64,000 bases of DNA from Thermohalobaculum sp964576075. Its GTDB lineage: Bacteria > Pseudomonadota > Alphaproteobacteria > Rhodobacterales > Rhodobacteraceae. Under the pieces are notes generated by a model. It saw only the letters and a program-made list of their open reading frames with translations, was not told where the DNA came from and ran no database searches. The translations under genes were made by a program, and so were the position numbers. Numbering within the stretch: the stretch's first letter is position 1; every line of letters begins with the position of its first letter. Shown here piece after piece: positions 51,075 to 59,431 of the stretch. The stretch covers positions 1 through 64,000 of the forward strand of contig CAZNTX010000010.1 of NCBI GenBank assembly GCA_964576075.1, read 5' to 3'.

Positions 51075-52859
51075 GTCTCGCCTCCCTCGCTCTTCACCAG
51101 CCCCGCGAACCCGGCCACCGCCAGCAGCGACAGCCCCCAGCCCGCGAGCACCTGGAGATAGACCAGCGCCTTGGCGAGCCACCCCCGGGGGGGTGTCCTC
51201 GTCCGGCACCCAGGCGTCCTGCTGCCCGATCTCGACGAGGGGGAAGAGCACGTCCGCCGAGTAGATCCAAGGGTTGAAGCTCGGGAAACCGGCCCCCTCG
51301 GCGGTGGCGAGGAAGCAGCCGGCCCGCGTCTCGCCCGGGGCGCGGAGGCCCGTGACCGGTGCGGCCCCCGCCACCCGCGTGGCCGACAGGTCGATCGCCT
51401 CCCCCGCGGGCGCGGCGCAGCGCACCCATTCGGCCGAGCGCAGGATGAAGGGGTTGTTCGGCTTGAAGACGTCGGCCTGCCAGCCGATCCAGAAGATCGC
51501 CGCGCCGACGAGCCAGACCCGCCCGAGCCAGAGCGCCGCGCGCAGCGGCCGGTGCCCGTGGCGCACCACCTCGTAGGTGAAGGCGTCCGCGAGCCGGCGG
51601 CCGAGGCGCATCCAGGGGTCGCGCTCGCGGCGGCGGCGGTCGGCGCGTTGGCGGATCTCCTTGGCGATGAGGACGGCGCGGGCGTCCTCCGGATGGCCCG
51701 TCTCGCGGAGGACCTTGGCGCAGTGCTCCCAGGGTTGCGGCCTGAAGTCCCACCCGAACTCGGCGGGGCGCTGCAGGTCGAGCCAGGGGATGCGCGCCTC
51801 CGCGCTCACCCCCTGCCCGGTGAAGGCGCCGTAGACGCAGCGCTCTAGCACCAGGCAGCCCGGCGCGGCCGGGTAGCAGGCGGGATCGTCGTCGATGTCC
51901 CCGATCTCCGCGGCGGTGAGATCGATCCGCCCCTCGAGCGTCGCCCCCTGCCGCCAGAAGAAGCTGCCCTCGATCCGCGCCCCGTCGGCGACGAGCGCAT
52001 CGCCCCCCGGGTTGCGGAGCGTCGCGCCGACGCAGGAGAGATTGCCGCCGAGGCGGGTGCCGCGGAGCCGCGCCACGCCCTCGACGGTCGCGCCGCGGAG
52101 GAAGACGTCACCCTCCGCGCGCAGGCCGTCCGCGAAGAGCGCATCGCCCCCCGGGGTGCGGAGAGTCGCGCCGTCGCAGTCGAGATCGCCGCCGAGGCGG
52201 GCGCCGAGGAGCCGCGCCTCGCCCTCGACCGTCGCGCCGCTGAGGAAGACGTCGCCCTCCGCGCGCAGGCCGTCGGCCCCGAGCGCAGGGCCCTCCAGGT
52301 TGCGGAGCGTCGCGCGCGTGCAGGAGAGATCGCCGCCGAGGCGGGCGCCGAGGAGCCGGGCCGCGCCCTCGACCGTCGCGCCGCGGAGGAAGACGCCACC
52401 CTCCGTGCGTAGGCGGTCCGCGTAGAGGCCCGGGAGGATCGAGCCGTCGAGAATGAGGGTCTGCAGCCGGGCGCCGAGGAGGACGAGGCGGTCCTCGAAA
52501 CGGCAGTTGACGAGCACGAGATCGGCGGGGAGGGTGCAGCCCTGGAGGTCGAGGCCCGCGGTGGTCTCCTCGGGCGGGAAGGCCGGGTCCGGCGTGCCGT
52601 CGGAGACGACGAGGGCGCCGGCGATGCGCAGGCCCGTCGCGGGCAGGCGGATGGCGTCCGCCGACGCGGCATCCGCGCCGTCGCCGCCGAGGGCGAGCCA
52701 GCGCAGGACCGAGGCGCGGACCCGCCGGTCGGCCCCGGCCTCCGCCCCCGGCAACCGGCCGTCGCCGAGGCGCACGATATGGCCCGAGGGGAGGCCGGCG
52801 ATCACGGTGCGCTCGGCCTCCGTCAGCTCCTCGAGGCTCTCGAACGGGCGGGGCGGCAT
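51071..52859 (-). CDS. Pentapeptide-repeat-like membrane protein, frameshifted at a homopolymer
   Basis: From ATG 52859, residues 1-155 include a leading domain (SLEELTEAERTVIAGLPSGH). Three tandem 48-residue units (160-303) in a right-handed helix style follow, with GATVEG, ARLGGDLSC and GLRAEGDVF recurring. A helix lies near 450-470 (LVGAAIFWIGW). At C5G7 (51182-51193) the frame is one base out. In the shifted frame the protein continues GWLAKALVYLQVL, a final membrane helix and TGA at 51071-51073. The uncorrected frame becomes Gly/Arg-rich and fuses to the next gene. This is either a sequencing indel, a slippage switch or a young mutation. Confidence 0.7.
51182..51193. other. C5G7 homopolymer at the frameshift point
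   Basis: Five C then seven G on the + strand. Removing one base restores a natural C-terminus to the pentapeptide-repeat gene. Confidence 0.75.
51951..52382 (-). repeat. Three tandem 144-bp coding repeats
   Basis: Three in-frame units of 48 codons in the pentapeptide-repeat gene. The first two are nearly identical in protein and visibly similar in DNA; the third has diverged more. The pattern points to recent tandem duplication. Confidence 0.8.
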
Positions 52860-52916
52860 CGCGGGGCTCCTCTCCCTCAGGCAATGCGCCCTTTATGGCC
52901 GGCGCGCAGGGCGCCG

Positions 52917-53957
52917 TCACCCGCCGTCCTCGAAGAGATCGGGCGGCGCCGGCCCGCGCGGCGGCTCGAGGCCGAGATGGCGCCAGGCGCCCCGGGTGAG
53001 GAGGCGCCCCCGCGGCGTGCGCTGGATGAGGCCGGCCTGCAACAGATAGGGCTCGATCACCTCCTCGAGCGCGTCGCGCGCCTCCGAGAGCGCGGCGGAG
53101 AGCGTCTCCACCCCCACCGGGCCGCCGCCGTAATGCTCGGCGACGAGGGAGAGGTAGCGCCGGTCGGCGGCGTCGAGGCCGAGCCGGTCGACCCCGAGGC
53201 GGCCGAGGGCGCGGTCGGCCAGCGCGCGGTCGATCCGCCCGCCGGTCTCGACGACGGCGAAATCCGCCACCCGGCGCAGGAGCCGCCCGGCGATGCGCGG
53301 CGTGCCGCGGGCGCGCGCGGCGATCTCGGCGATGCCGTCCTCGCTCGCCTCGAGCCCCATGAGCCGCGCGGCGCGGGCGACGATGAGGCCGAGTTCCTCC
53401 GCCGAGTAGAATTCGAGCCGCACGGGGATGCCGAACCGGTCCCGCAAGGGGGTGGTGAGGAGGCCGAGCCGGGTCGTCGCGCCGATCAGCGTGAAGGGCT
53501 GGAGGCCGATGCGGACGGTGCGCGCCGCCGGCCCCTCGCCGATCACGAGGTCGAGCTCGAAATCCTCCATCGCCGGGTAGAGGATCTCCTCGACGACCGG
53601 GGAGAGGCGGTGGATCTCGTCGATGAAGAGAACGTCGCGGGCCTCGAGATTGGTCAGCACCGCGGCGAGATCGCCGGGCTTGGCGATCACCGGGCCAGAG
53701 GTCATGCGAAAGCCGACGCCGAGTTCCCGGGCGACGATCTGGGCGAGGGTCGTCTTGCCGAGGCCCGGGGGGCCGTGGAGCAGAAGGTGGTCCATCGCCT
53801 CGGCACGGCGGCGGGCGGCCTCGACGAAGACCGCGAGATTGGCGCGCGCGGCGGCTTGGCCGGTGAAATCCGCCAGCCGCTCCGGGCGGAGCGCGCGCTC
53901 GGGGGCGTCGTCCGGGCCCTCCTCGGGGCGCAGCACCGGCTCGCGGGGATCAGACAT
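52917..53957 (-). CDS. ruvB: Holliday junction branch-migration ATPase RuvB
   Basis: A 346-residue AAA+ motor that drives branch migration with RuvA. It opens ALRPERLADFTGQ. Walker A is GPPGLGKTT near 62, Walker B LFIDEIHRLSP near 112, and sensor GATTRLGLLTTPLRDRFG near 156. A winged-helix C-terminus with QAGLIQRTPRGR ends it. It overlaps ruvA by 8 bases. Confidence 0.97.
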   Translation of the reverse strand: MSDPREPVLRPEEGPDDAPERALRPERLADFTGQAAARANLAVFVEAARRRAEAMDHLLLHGPPGLGKTTLAQIVARELGVGFRMTSGPVIAKPGDLAAVLTNLEARDVLFIDEIHRLSPVVEEILYPAMEDFELDLVIGEGPAARTVRIGLQPFTLIGATTRLGLLTTPLRDRFGIPVRLEFYSAEELGLIVARAARLMGLEASEDGIAEIAARARGTPRIAGRLLRRVADFAVVETGGRIDRALADRALGRLGVDRLGLDAADRRYLSLVAEHYGGGPVGVETLSAALSEARDALEEVIEPYLLQAGLIQRTPRGRLLTRGAWRHLGLEPPRGPAPPDLFEDGG

Positions 53958-54570
53958 CGGGGGCGAGGCGGCGGAGCGCGGCGCGGATCAGATCGGCCGC
54001 GCCCTCGGCGCCCGCATCGCCCGCCTCCGCGATGGCGCGGGCGGCGGCGGCGCGGTCGTAGCCGAGATTGAGGAGCGCGGAGAGGGCGTCCCCCGCCGCG
54101 GCGGCGTCGGGCGCCTCGGCCGGGGCGGGGGCCGCCGCACGCCCCGCCTGCGCACCGAGGGCGAGGACCGACGGCGCCCGCTCCGCCAGTTCGTTGACGA
54201 TGCGGTTGGCGAGCTTCGGGCCGACGCCCGGGGCCCCGCGGATCGCCCCCGCATCGCCGAGGGCGAGCGCCCGGCTCACCCCCTCCGGCCCGAGCGCATC
54301 GAGGATCGCGAGCGCCACCTTGGCGCCGACGCCCTGCACGGAGGTCAGCAGCCGGTGCCATTCGCGCTCGGCCACGGTCTGGAAGCCGATGAGCTGCATC
54401 AGATCCTCGCGCACCAGAAGCTCGACATAGAGCGCCGCGGTCTCGCCCGGCGCGGGCAGGCGCGCGAGGGTGCCCGGCGCGCAATGGACGACGTATCCGA
54501 CGCCGCCAACCTCGAGGAGCGCATGGTCGGCGGCGACATAGTCCACCCGTCCGGTCAGCTTGCCGATCAT
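53950..54570 (-). CDS. ruvA: Holliday junction DNA-binding protein RuvA
   Basis: A 206-residue tetrameric junction-binding protein. It opens MIGKLTGRVDYV. Helix-hairpin-helix motifs lie at LLTSVQGVGAKVALAILDAL near 70 and GAPGVGPKLANRIVNEL near 106. An alanine-rich linker and domain III (GYDRAAAARAIAEA) contact RuvB. It overlaps ruvC by 4 bases. Confidence 0.96.
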   Translation of the reverse strand: MIGKLTGRVDYVAADHALLEVGGVGYVVHCAPGTLARLPAPGETAALYVELLVREDLMQLIGFQTVAEREWHRLLTSVQGVGAKVALAILDALGPEGVSRALALGDAGAIRGAPGVGPKLANRIVNELAERAPSVLALGAQAGRAAAPAPAEAPDAAAAGDALSALLNLGYDRAAAARAIAEAGDAGAEGAADLIRAALRRLAPDV

Positions 54571-55070
54571 CTCGCCCCCAGGGCGCCGCGGCGGGCCTCG
54601 GCGCCCGCGGTCCAGGCATGGCAGATCGCGATGGCGAGCGCATCCGCCGCGTCGTCCTTCGCTTCCGCGGCGAGCGCGCCCGGGAGCAGCATCCGCACCA
54701 TATGCGCCACTTGCGCCTTGTCCGCATGGCCGACGCCGACGACCGCCTTCTTGACCGCGTTTGGCGCGTATTCCGCCACCGCGATCCCGGCGCGGGCCGG
54801 GACCAGAAGGGCCACGGCGCGCGCCTGCCCGAGCTTGAGCGTGCCGGCCGCGTCGCGGTTGACGAAGGTCTGCTCGACGGCGGCGGCCGCGGGGGCGTGC
54901 TCGGCGAGCACCGCCTCGAGGGCGTCGTAGAGCCGGGCGAGCCGGTCGGCCAGCGGGCCGTCGCCCGAACGGCAGACCCCGTGGGCCACCGCCGAGAGCC
55001 GGCCCGCGCGGGCCTCCACCACCCCCCAGCCGGTGTGCCTCAGCCCCGGATCGATCCCGATCACGCGCAT
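54567..55070 (-). CDS. ruvC: Holliday junction resolvase RuvC
   Basis: A 167-residue RNase-H-fold nuclease that cuts Holliday junctions. Catalytic Asp7 is in VIGIDPGLRHTGW, a Glu in AAAVEQTFVNRD near 67, and the last acidic pair in AKDDAADALAIA near 140. ATG 55070 heads the ruvCAB operon. The upstream region to 55330 is shared with the DUF1127 gene. Confidence 0.96.
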   Translation of the reverse strand: MRVIGIDPGLRHTGWGVVEARAGRLSAVAHGVCRSGDGPLADRLARLYDALEAVLAEHAPAAAAVEQTFVNRDAAGTLKLGQARAVALLVPARAGIAVAEYAPNAVKKAVVGVGHADKAQVAHMVRMLLPGALAAEAKDDAADALAIAICHAWTAGAEARRGALGAR

Positions 55071-55206
55071 CTCAGCCGCCCCTCCGTCACGCTTTCTTCA
55101 CCGCTAGCACGAAAGGGGAACGGGGGCCACCGGGGAATCCGGGGAGAAGGGGCGGAAAACGACATCCCGCAGCCCGTCCGCGACAGAATTTCGCTGCGCC
55201 GCAACA

Positions 55207-55223
55207 CTTGCGAAAAACGCAAG
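55207..55223. promoter_or_regulatory. Inverted repeat CTTGCG-AAAAA-CGCAAG
   Basis: A perfect 6-bp inverted repeat around AAAAA in a locally AT-richer stretch, 108 bases before the first DUF1127 gene and 137 bases before ruvC. It may be an operator. The half-site TTGCG recurs upstream of the flavin reductase and mcl2-like genes. Confidence 0.4.
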
Positions 55224-55330
55224 CATGCCATGCGGTTATCGCAATTGTGGAGTCGGCTTGCAGGCGCCATCTAGGCCTCAGACGACGGAGCCGCAGCGAC
55301 CTATCCACCGCGAGACCAACGAGACAGACC

Positions 55331-55495
55331 ATGCGCCAGGACCCGATCGAATTCCGTGCCCGCCCGCTTCTCCTCGAGAAGCTTGTCGCCTGGATCGAGG
55401 CGCGCCGCGAGGCGGCCCGCCTGTCCCGCAAATCGCCGCAGGAGCGCGAGGACATCGGCCTCACGCTCGGCGACGTCGACCGACTGGGCGCCTGA
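55331..55495 (+). CDS. Small DUF1127 protein
   Basis: A 54-residue protein from ATG 55331. LVAWIEARREAARLSRKSPQ and DIGLTLGDVDRLG match the arginine-rich helix and the DIGL motif of DUF1127 (YjiS-like). Small DUF1127 proteins in alphaproteobacteria are linked to RNA binding and to phosphate or stress responses. A longer in-frame reading from 55208 is unlikely. Confidence 0.85.
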   Translation: MRQDPIEFRARPLLLEKLVAWIEARREAARLSRKSPQEREDIGLTLGDVDRLGA

Positions 55496-55503
55496 CCCGC
55501 GGC

Positions 55504-55632
55504 CACGGCCGCGATCCCGGCCCGAGAGGGGCCGGGCACCTCCCGCTTCCCCGCCGCCGCGATCCCCGGGTCCGGCGGCGGGCCTGTCTGCGGCCCCCGG
55601 GCCGCGCCACCTCCCCGCCGGCCGCGGCCGTG
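55504..55632 (+). ncRNA. Candidate multi-branched structured RNA between DUF1127 genes
   Basis: An outer 10-bp stem (55504-55513 with 55623-55632) encloses three hairpins: 55516-55536 (8 bp, 5-base loop), 55550-55582 (10 bp, 13-base loop) and 55590-55605 (6-7 bp). The linkers carry ACCTCCC (55538-55544) and ACCTCCCC (55609-55616), which are anti-Shine-Dalgarno-like. All stems are perfect. High GC makes chance stems common, so this is a candidate only. It could be a processed sRNA or a leader controlling the second DUF1127 gene. Confidence 0.4.
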
Positions 55633-55659
55633 CCCTGAAGACCCGAAAGGACCGAGACG

Positions 55660-55875
55660 ATGACCACCCACACCGCCTCCCGCACCCTGCCCTTCGGCGC
55701 CATCACCGTCCACCGGATCGTGACCTCGGTGCGCGACTTCGCCGAGCGCGCCGAGGCCTGGAGCCGCTCGCGCCGCACCGCGGAAGAGCTCTCCCGCCTC
55801 TCGCCCGAGCAGCTCGACGACATCGGCCTCACCCTCGCCGATATCGACGCCTACCGCCGCTCCGGCCGCCTCTGA
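55660..55875 (+). CDS. DUF1127 protein, 71 residues
   Basis: A 71-residue protein with an N-terminal extension (1-25), an arginine-rich helix (AERAEAWSRSRRTAEELSRL) and the motif LDDIGLTLADIDAYR. Its length equals that of the Rhodobacter sphaeroides RNA-binding DUF1127 protein CcaF1, which is encoded with small RNAs; that is a size and family match only. GAAAGGA precedes ATG 55660. Confidence 0.88.
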   Translation: MTTHTASRTLPFGAITVHRIVTSVRDFAERAEAWSRSRRTAEELSRLSPEQLDDIGLTLADIDAYRRSGRL

Positions 55876-55896
55876 GAGACCCCGCCCGGCCGGCGC

Positions 55897-56781
55897 TCAG
55901 GGCAGCCGGCCGGGTCGCCCCCAAAGCGCGAGGCTCGTCCAGCCCGCGCGGTCGAGGCGTGCCGCGGCCCGCAGACCGCAGCCGCGATAGACCGCCTCCA
56001 CCCCCGCCGCCTGGCTCGAGAGGAGCCCCGACAGCACCGCGATCCCCCCGGGCGCGAGATGGCGCGCGATCTCCGGCGCGAGGCGCTTGAGCGGGCCCGC
56101 GAGGATGTTGGCGAACACGAGATCGTAGGGCGCCGTGCGCCGCAGCCAGGGGCTCTCGAAGCCCGCGGCGCGGACCGTCAGCATGGGCGGCGAGATGCGG
56201 TTGGCGCGCGCATTGGCCCGGGCGGTCGCCACCGCCACCTCGTCGACATCCCCGGCATAGGCCGGCACGTGCCAGAGCCGCGCCGCGGCCATGGCGAGCA
56301 CCCCTGTCCCGCAGCCGATATCCGCCACCCGCCGCGCCTTGAGCCCCGCCTTGGCGATGCGGTCGAGGAGCAGCAGGCAGCCCTGCGTCGTCGCGTGATG
56401 GCCGGTGCCGAAGGCCATCGCCGCCTCGATCGCGAGGCCGATCTCCTGCGGCCCGGGGACATGGCGATCGTGCCCGCCATGAACGACGAAGCGCCCCGCG
56501 CGCACCGGATGCAGCTCGCGCCTGACCTGCGCCACCCAGTCCCGATCGTCGAGCCGGCTGACCGCGAACTCCGCCGCCCCATGCGCCGCGGCGAGGAGGA
56601 AGAGCCCGGCGCGATCGGGCGGCGCCTCGAAATAGGCGCCGACCTCCCAGGCCCCGCTGCCGTCCTCGATCTCGAAGACCCCGACCCCCGTCGGCGCCGG
56701 ATCGAGCGCCTCGAGCGCCTCGCCGAGCGCCTCGGCCGGGCCTCGGCTCGAAACCGTCGTCATCGCCGTGTAGGTGCTCAC
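55897..56781 (-). CDS. prmA: Ribosomal protein L11 methyltransferase
   Basis: A 294-residue SAM enzyme that methylates L11. The N-terminal substrate-recognition domain occupies about 1-110. IGLAIEAAMAFGTGHHATTQGCL near 132, SAM motif RRVADIGCGTGVLAMAAA near 165, and LVFANILAGPLKRLAPEIA near 222 are diagnostic. ATG 56781. It is convergent with the DUF1127 gene and divergent from the TadG-like gene. Confidence 0.93.
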   Translation of the reverse strand: MSTYTAMTTVSSRGPAEALGEALEALDPAPTGVGVFEIEDGSGAWEVGAYFEAPPDRAGLFLLAAAHGAAEFAVSRLDDRDWVAQVRRELHPVRAGRFVVHGGHDRHVPGPQEIGLAIEAAMAFGTGHHATTQGCLLLLDRIAKAGLKARRVADIGCGTGVLAMAAARLWHVPAYAGDVDEVAVATARANARANRISPPMLTVRAAGFESPWLRRTAPYDLVFANILAGPLKRLAPEIARHLAPGGIAVLSGLLSSQAAGVEAVYRGCGLRAAARLDRAGWTSLALWGRPGRLP

Positions 56782-56904
56782 CCGGCTCCCCCCTGCCCCA
56801 GACCGCGCTTCACAAAAAGGCGATGCGCAAAGCGCGTCAATACGCTAGTCTGAGATTTGAGGGAGTGGATTCGCACGTTTCACAGATCGGATCGGAGGCG
56901 CCAG

Positions 56905-59373
56905 ATGACTGGAGTGCTGACGGGGTGCGTTAAGCGGCTTACCCGAGTTCGGCCCGTGCGCGCGGCCGGGCGGGCGATTTCGGGGTCTCGGACTTCGGCG
57001 TATTTCGAGTCCCAGTCGGGGACGATGACGATTCAGATGCTCATCCTCTCGATCCTGCTGTTCGGGACCACGGGGATGGTGCTCGATTCGGGGCGGATCT
57101 ACCAGATCCACTCCAAGATGCAGAGCTTCGCCGACCAGGTGGCCCATGCCGCCGCCGCCGAGCTCGACGGCGAGCCGGACGCGATCGCCCGCGCCTGCCG
57201 GGTGCAGAGCGGGTTCAACGGCGTCAACGAGAGCGGCGCGCTGATCCGCGACACCGAGTCCGGCGGGCATCAGTTCGAGATCAAGCAGCTCTATTTCTAC
57301 AGCCAGTTCGACGAGGGCACGGGTCGCAAGACCCAGCCCGACATCAGCCACAATGTCGGCTATCTCGTGAAGGCGGGCGGGGGCTCCGATCTCTGCGCGC
57401 TCGCCGGCGATCCGCTGCAGTCGGCCGCGCTCCAGGCAGCGAGCGCCGATGCCCGCTTCGTCGCCGCCGAGATCGACGCGGTGGCGATCGACAGCTTCGC
57501 CGGCGCGATGTATCGCATCGCTCAGGGCTTCGGGCGGATGATCGATATCGCGCCGGACAGCGGCCCGGCGGATTCGGCCAAGATCAACACGATCGCCGTC
57601 GCCACCCTCTTCATGGACACCTGTGCCGACGTGACCACGCTGGTGATGTGCAACCCCTGGGAGGACAGCGACCCGATCACGCCGACCTATCAGGACGAGC
57701 TCGCGGCCGACAACATCCAGGGCCGCACGATCATGACCTTCGCGGACACCGACACGACCCCCGGCAAGCCGCTCGCCTCCGACTCGCCCTTCGACTGGAA
57801 CATCCGCAACCAGCTCTTCGAGCTGGTCGACCCCGTCTCCACCGGGGTCGCCTGCACGCCCACCAACGTGGCCTCGATCTTCCCCGGCGTGCCGGCGGAT
57901 CTCGCGACCTCGGCCTGCCTCATGGCGCAGACCCCGCAGCGCGTCTGCTGGAGCGACACGGTGGAGATCCGCCCCGCCCGGGCCGACACGGTCGTCGCCG
58001 CGCTCAACACGCGCTTCGACATGCAGAACTACCCCTTCCTCCCCGGCACCTACTATTCGCCGACCACCGCCATCGGGTCGGTCCCGGCCGGGACCTTCTT
58101 CGAGCCGGATCTGCAGGTCGCCACCCCCTGGGAGGACATGCGCTTCGACATCACGGGCGACCCCCACGCGCAATACGATGACGTTACCACCCCCGGCGGG
58201 CGCTCGGTCTATTACGACTACGAGGACTACCCCCTCGGCGGCGGCTATCAGGGCATCCCGGAGCCGGGGATGACCCTCAACATGTTCATGAACAACCCTT
58301 ATGAGTGGGGCTTCCACCGCTGCCACTCCAACACGCAGAAGGCCGCCCTCGGCGAGCCGGCGACCAACCCGTGCGCGATCGACTTTATCTCCAACGGGAA
58401 CACGACGGCGCCGGAGGATCTCAAGGAGATGATCAGCGCCTATTACGGCGACGTCTTCGGCGAGGGCACCGGCGGCTCCGGCGGAACCGGCGGCGGCACC
58501 ACGGGCGGCGGCCTCACGGGCGGCGGCGGCGGCCTCGGCGGCGGCGGCGGCCTCGGCGGGGGCGGCGGCGGCCTCGGCGGGGGCGGCGGCCTGACCGGCG
58601 GGGGCGGCCTGACCGGCGGCTTCTCGGAGACCGGCGGCGCGGAGGGCGGCCTCGCCGCCTATTCCGGCCCGACGCTCACCCTGCCCACGGACGCGGATAC
58701 CTGGTACGAGGCCTACCGCTTCATGCGCCTCAACCAGCTGACGATGGCCCCTGCGCCGGACTACGACGCAGCGCAGAACATCTCCGCGACCTACCACAAG
58801 GTCTACGATGCTGCGCTGACCGGCCCCTCGGGCCTGCCGATCGCCAATGCGGCCGACGCCTCCGCCATGGCCGACTCGCCCGGCGCCAACCCGCGGACCG
58901 ACGCCAAGCACATGCCGGATCGCCACGCCGCCGCGATGTCCGGCATGAGCTTCACCGACGCCGCCGGAACCTTCCGCACCTGCACCGCCTCCGATCCGAT
59001 GAGCTGCCTGTTCGACCAGACGGAGGAGCGCCGCCGCTTCCGCAGCCTGCTCGTCGATTGCGAGGCGGCGGTCGATGCCGGCGCCAACGCGGACGGCAAT
59101 TACGAGACCGAGGTTGTCGGCACCATCGATTGGTTCCTGCCCCGCCCGGCCACCATGTTCTGCGGCTACCTCGACCCGAGCGACAGCACCGAGGACGAGA
59201 TCCTGACGGCCATCGGTGCGACCGGCGAGGACGTGGTCGACGACCCCTGGTCGCGGCTACATTGCGACAACACGGTGCCGGCCCTCGACGGGCTGCAGGA
59301 GACCCGCGTCTTCATCGAGCTGATCGGCGAGGGCGAGACGATCGAGCGCTACACCCCGCAGCTCACCCAGTGA
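56905..59373 (+). CDS. Large secreted TadG/pilus-assembly-like protein with Gly-rich linker
   Basis: An 822-residue protein. ATG 56905 has CGGAGG six bases upstream. Residues 39-80 form the Flp/TadE-G type N-terminus: a short basic leader, FESQSGTMTIQMLILSILLFG as the helix, then LDSGRIYQIHSKMQSFADQVAHA. A long, Cys-containing extracytoplasmic region follows, interrupted near 520-575 by an almost pure Gly/Thr/Leu linker. The C-terminal part resembles no family I know. No tad secretion genes are near, so it is an orphan that would depend on a system elsewhere. Confidence 0.75.
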   Translation: MTGVLTGCVKRLTRVRPVRAAGRAISGSRTSAYFESQSGTMTIQMLILSILLFGTTGMVLDSGRIYQIHSKMQSFADQVAHAAAAELDGEPDAIARACRVQSGFNGVNESGALIRDTESGGHQFEIKQLYFYSQFDEGTGRKTQPDISHNVGYLVKAGGGSDLCALAGDPLQSAALQAASADARFVAAEIDAVAIDSFAGAMYRIAQGFGRMIDIAPDSGPADSAKINTIAVATLFMDTCADVTTLVMCNPWEDSDPITPTYQDELAADNIQGRTIMTFADTDTTPGKPLASDSPFDWNIRNQLFELVDPVSTGVACTPTNVASIFPGVPADLATSACLMAQTPQRVCWSDTVEIRPARADTVVAALNTRFDMQNYPFLPGTYYSPTTAIGSVPAGTFFEPDLQVATPWEDMRFDITGDPHAQYDDVTTPGGRSVYYDYEDYPLGGGYQGIPEPGMTLNMFMNNPYEWGFHRCHSNTQKAALGEPATNPCAIDFISNGNTTAPEDLKEMISAYYGDVFGEGTGGSGGTGGGTTGGGLTGGGGGLGGGGGLGGGGGGLGGGGGLTGGGGLTGGFSETGGAEGGLAAYSGPTLTLPTDADTWYEAYRFMRLNQLTMAPAPDYDAAQNISATYHKVYDAALTGPSGLPIANAADASAMADSPGANPRTDAKHMPDRHAAAMSGMSFTDAAGTFRTCTASDPMSCLFDQTEERRRFRSLLVDCEAAVDAGANADGNYETEVVGTIDWFLPRPATMFCGYLDPSDSTEDEILTAIGATGEDVVDDPWSRLHCDNTVPALDGLQETRVFIELIGEGETIERYTPQLTQ
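58470..58625 (+). repeat. GGC-rich coding repeat (Gly linker)
   Basis: Imperfect repeats of GGCGGCGGCGGCCTC encode GGGGL-type units in the TadG-like protein. This is likely to be variable in length between strains. Confidence 0.8.
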
Positions 59374-59395
59374 GCCGCGGGCCGCACGGCCGGCG

Positions 59396-59424
59396 CGGGC
59401 GCGTCCCTCCCCGGGGCGCGCCCG
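59396..59424. terminator. Hairpin between convergent TadG-like and msrA genes
   Basis: CGGGCGCG (59396-59403) pairs with CGCGCCCG (59417-59424) across a 13-base loop. It lies in the 58-base gap between two converging genes and may end transcription from both sides. No proper T-run. Confidence 0.42.
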
Positions 59425-59431
59425 TTGCCCG

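Noticed and set aside
50445..52859. A single 804-residue fusion protein
   Set aside because: The join has low-complexity sequence. A separate ATG with a strong ribosome-binding site lies at 51074, and a one-base correction gives a natural membrane helix and stop for the upstream gene.
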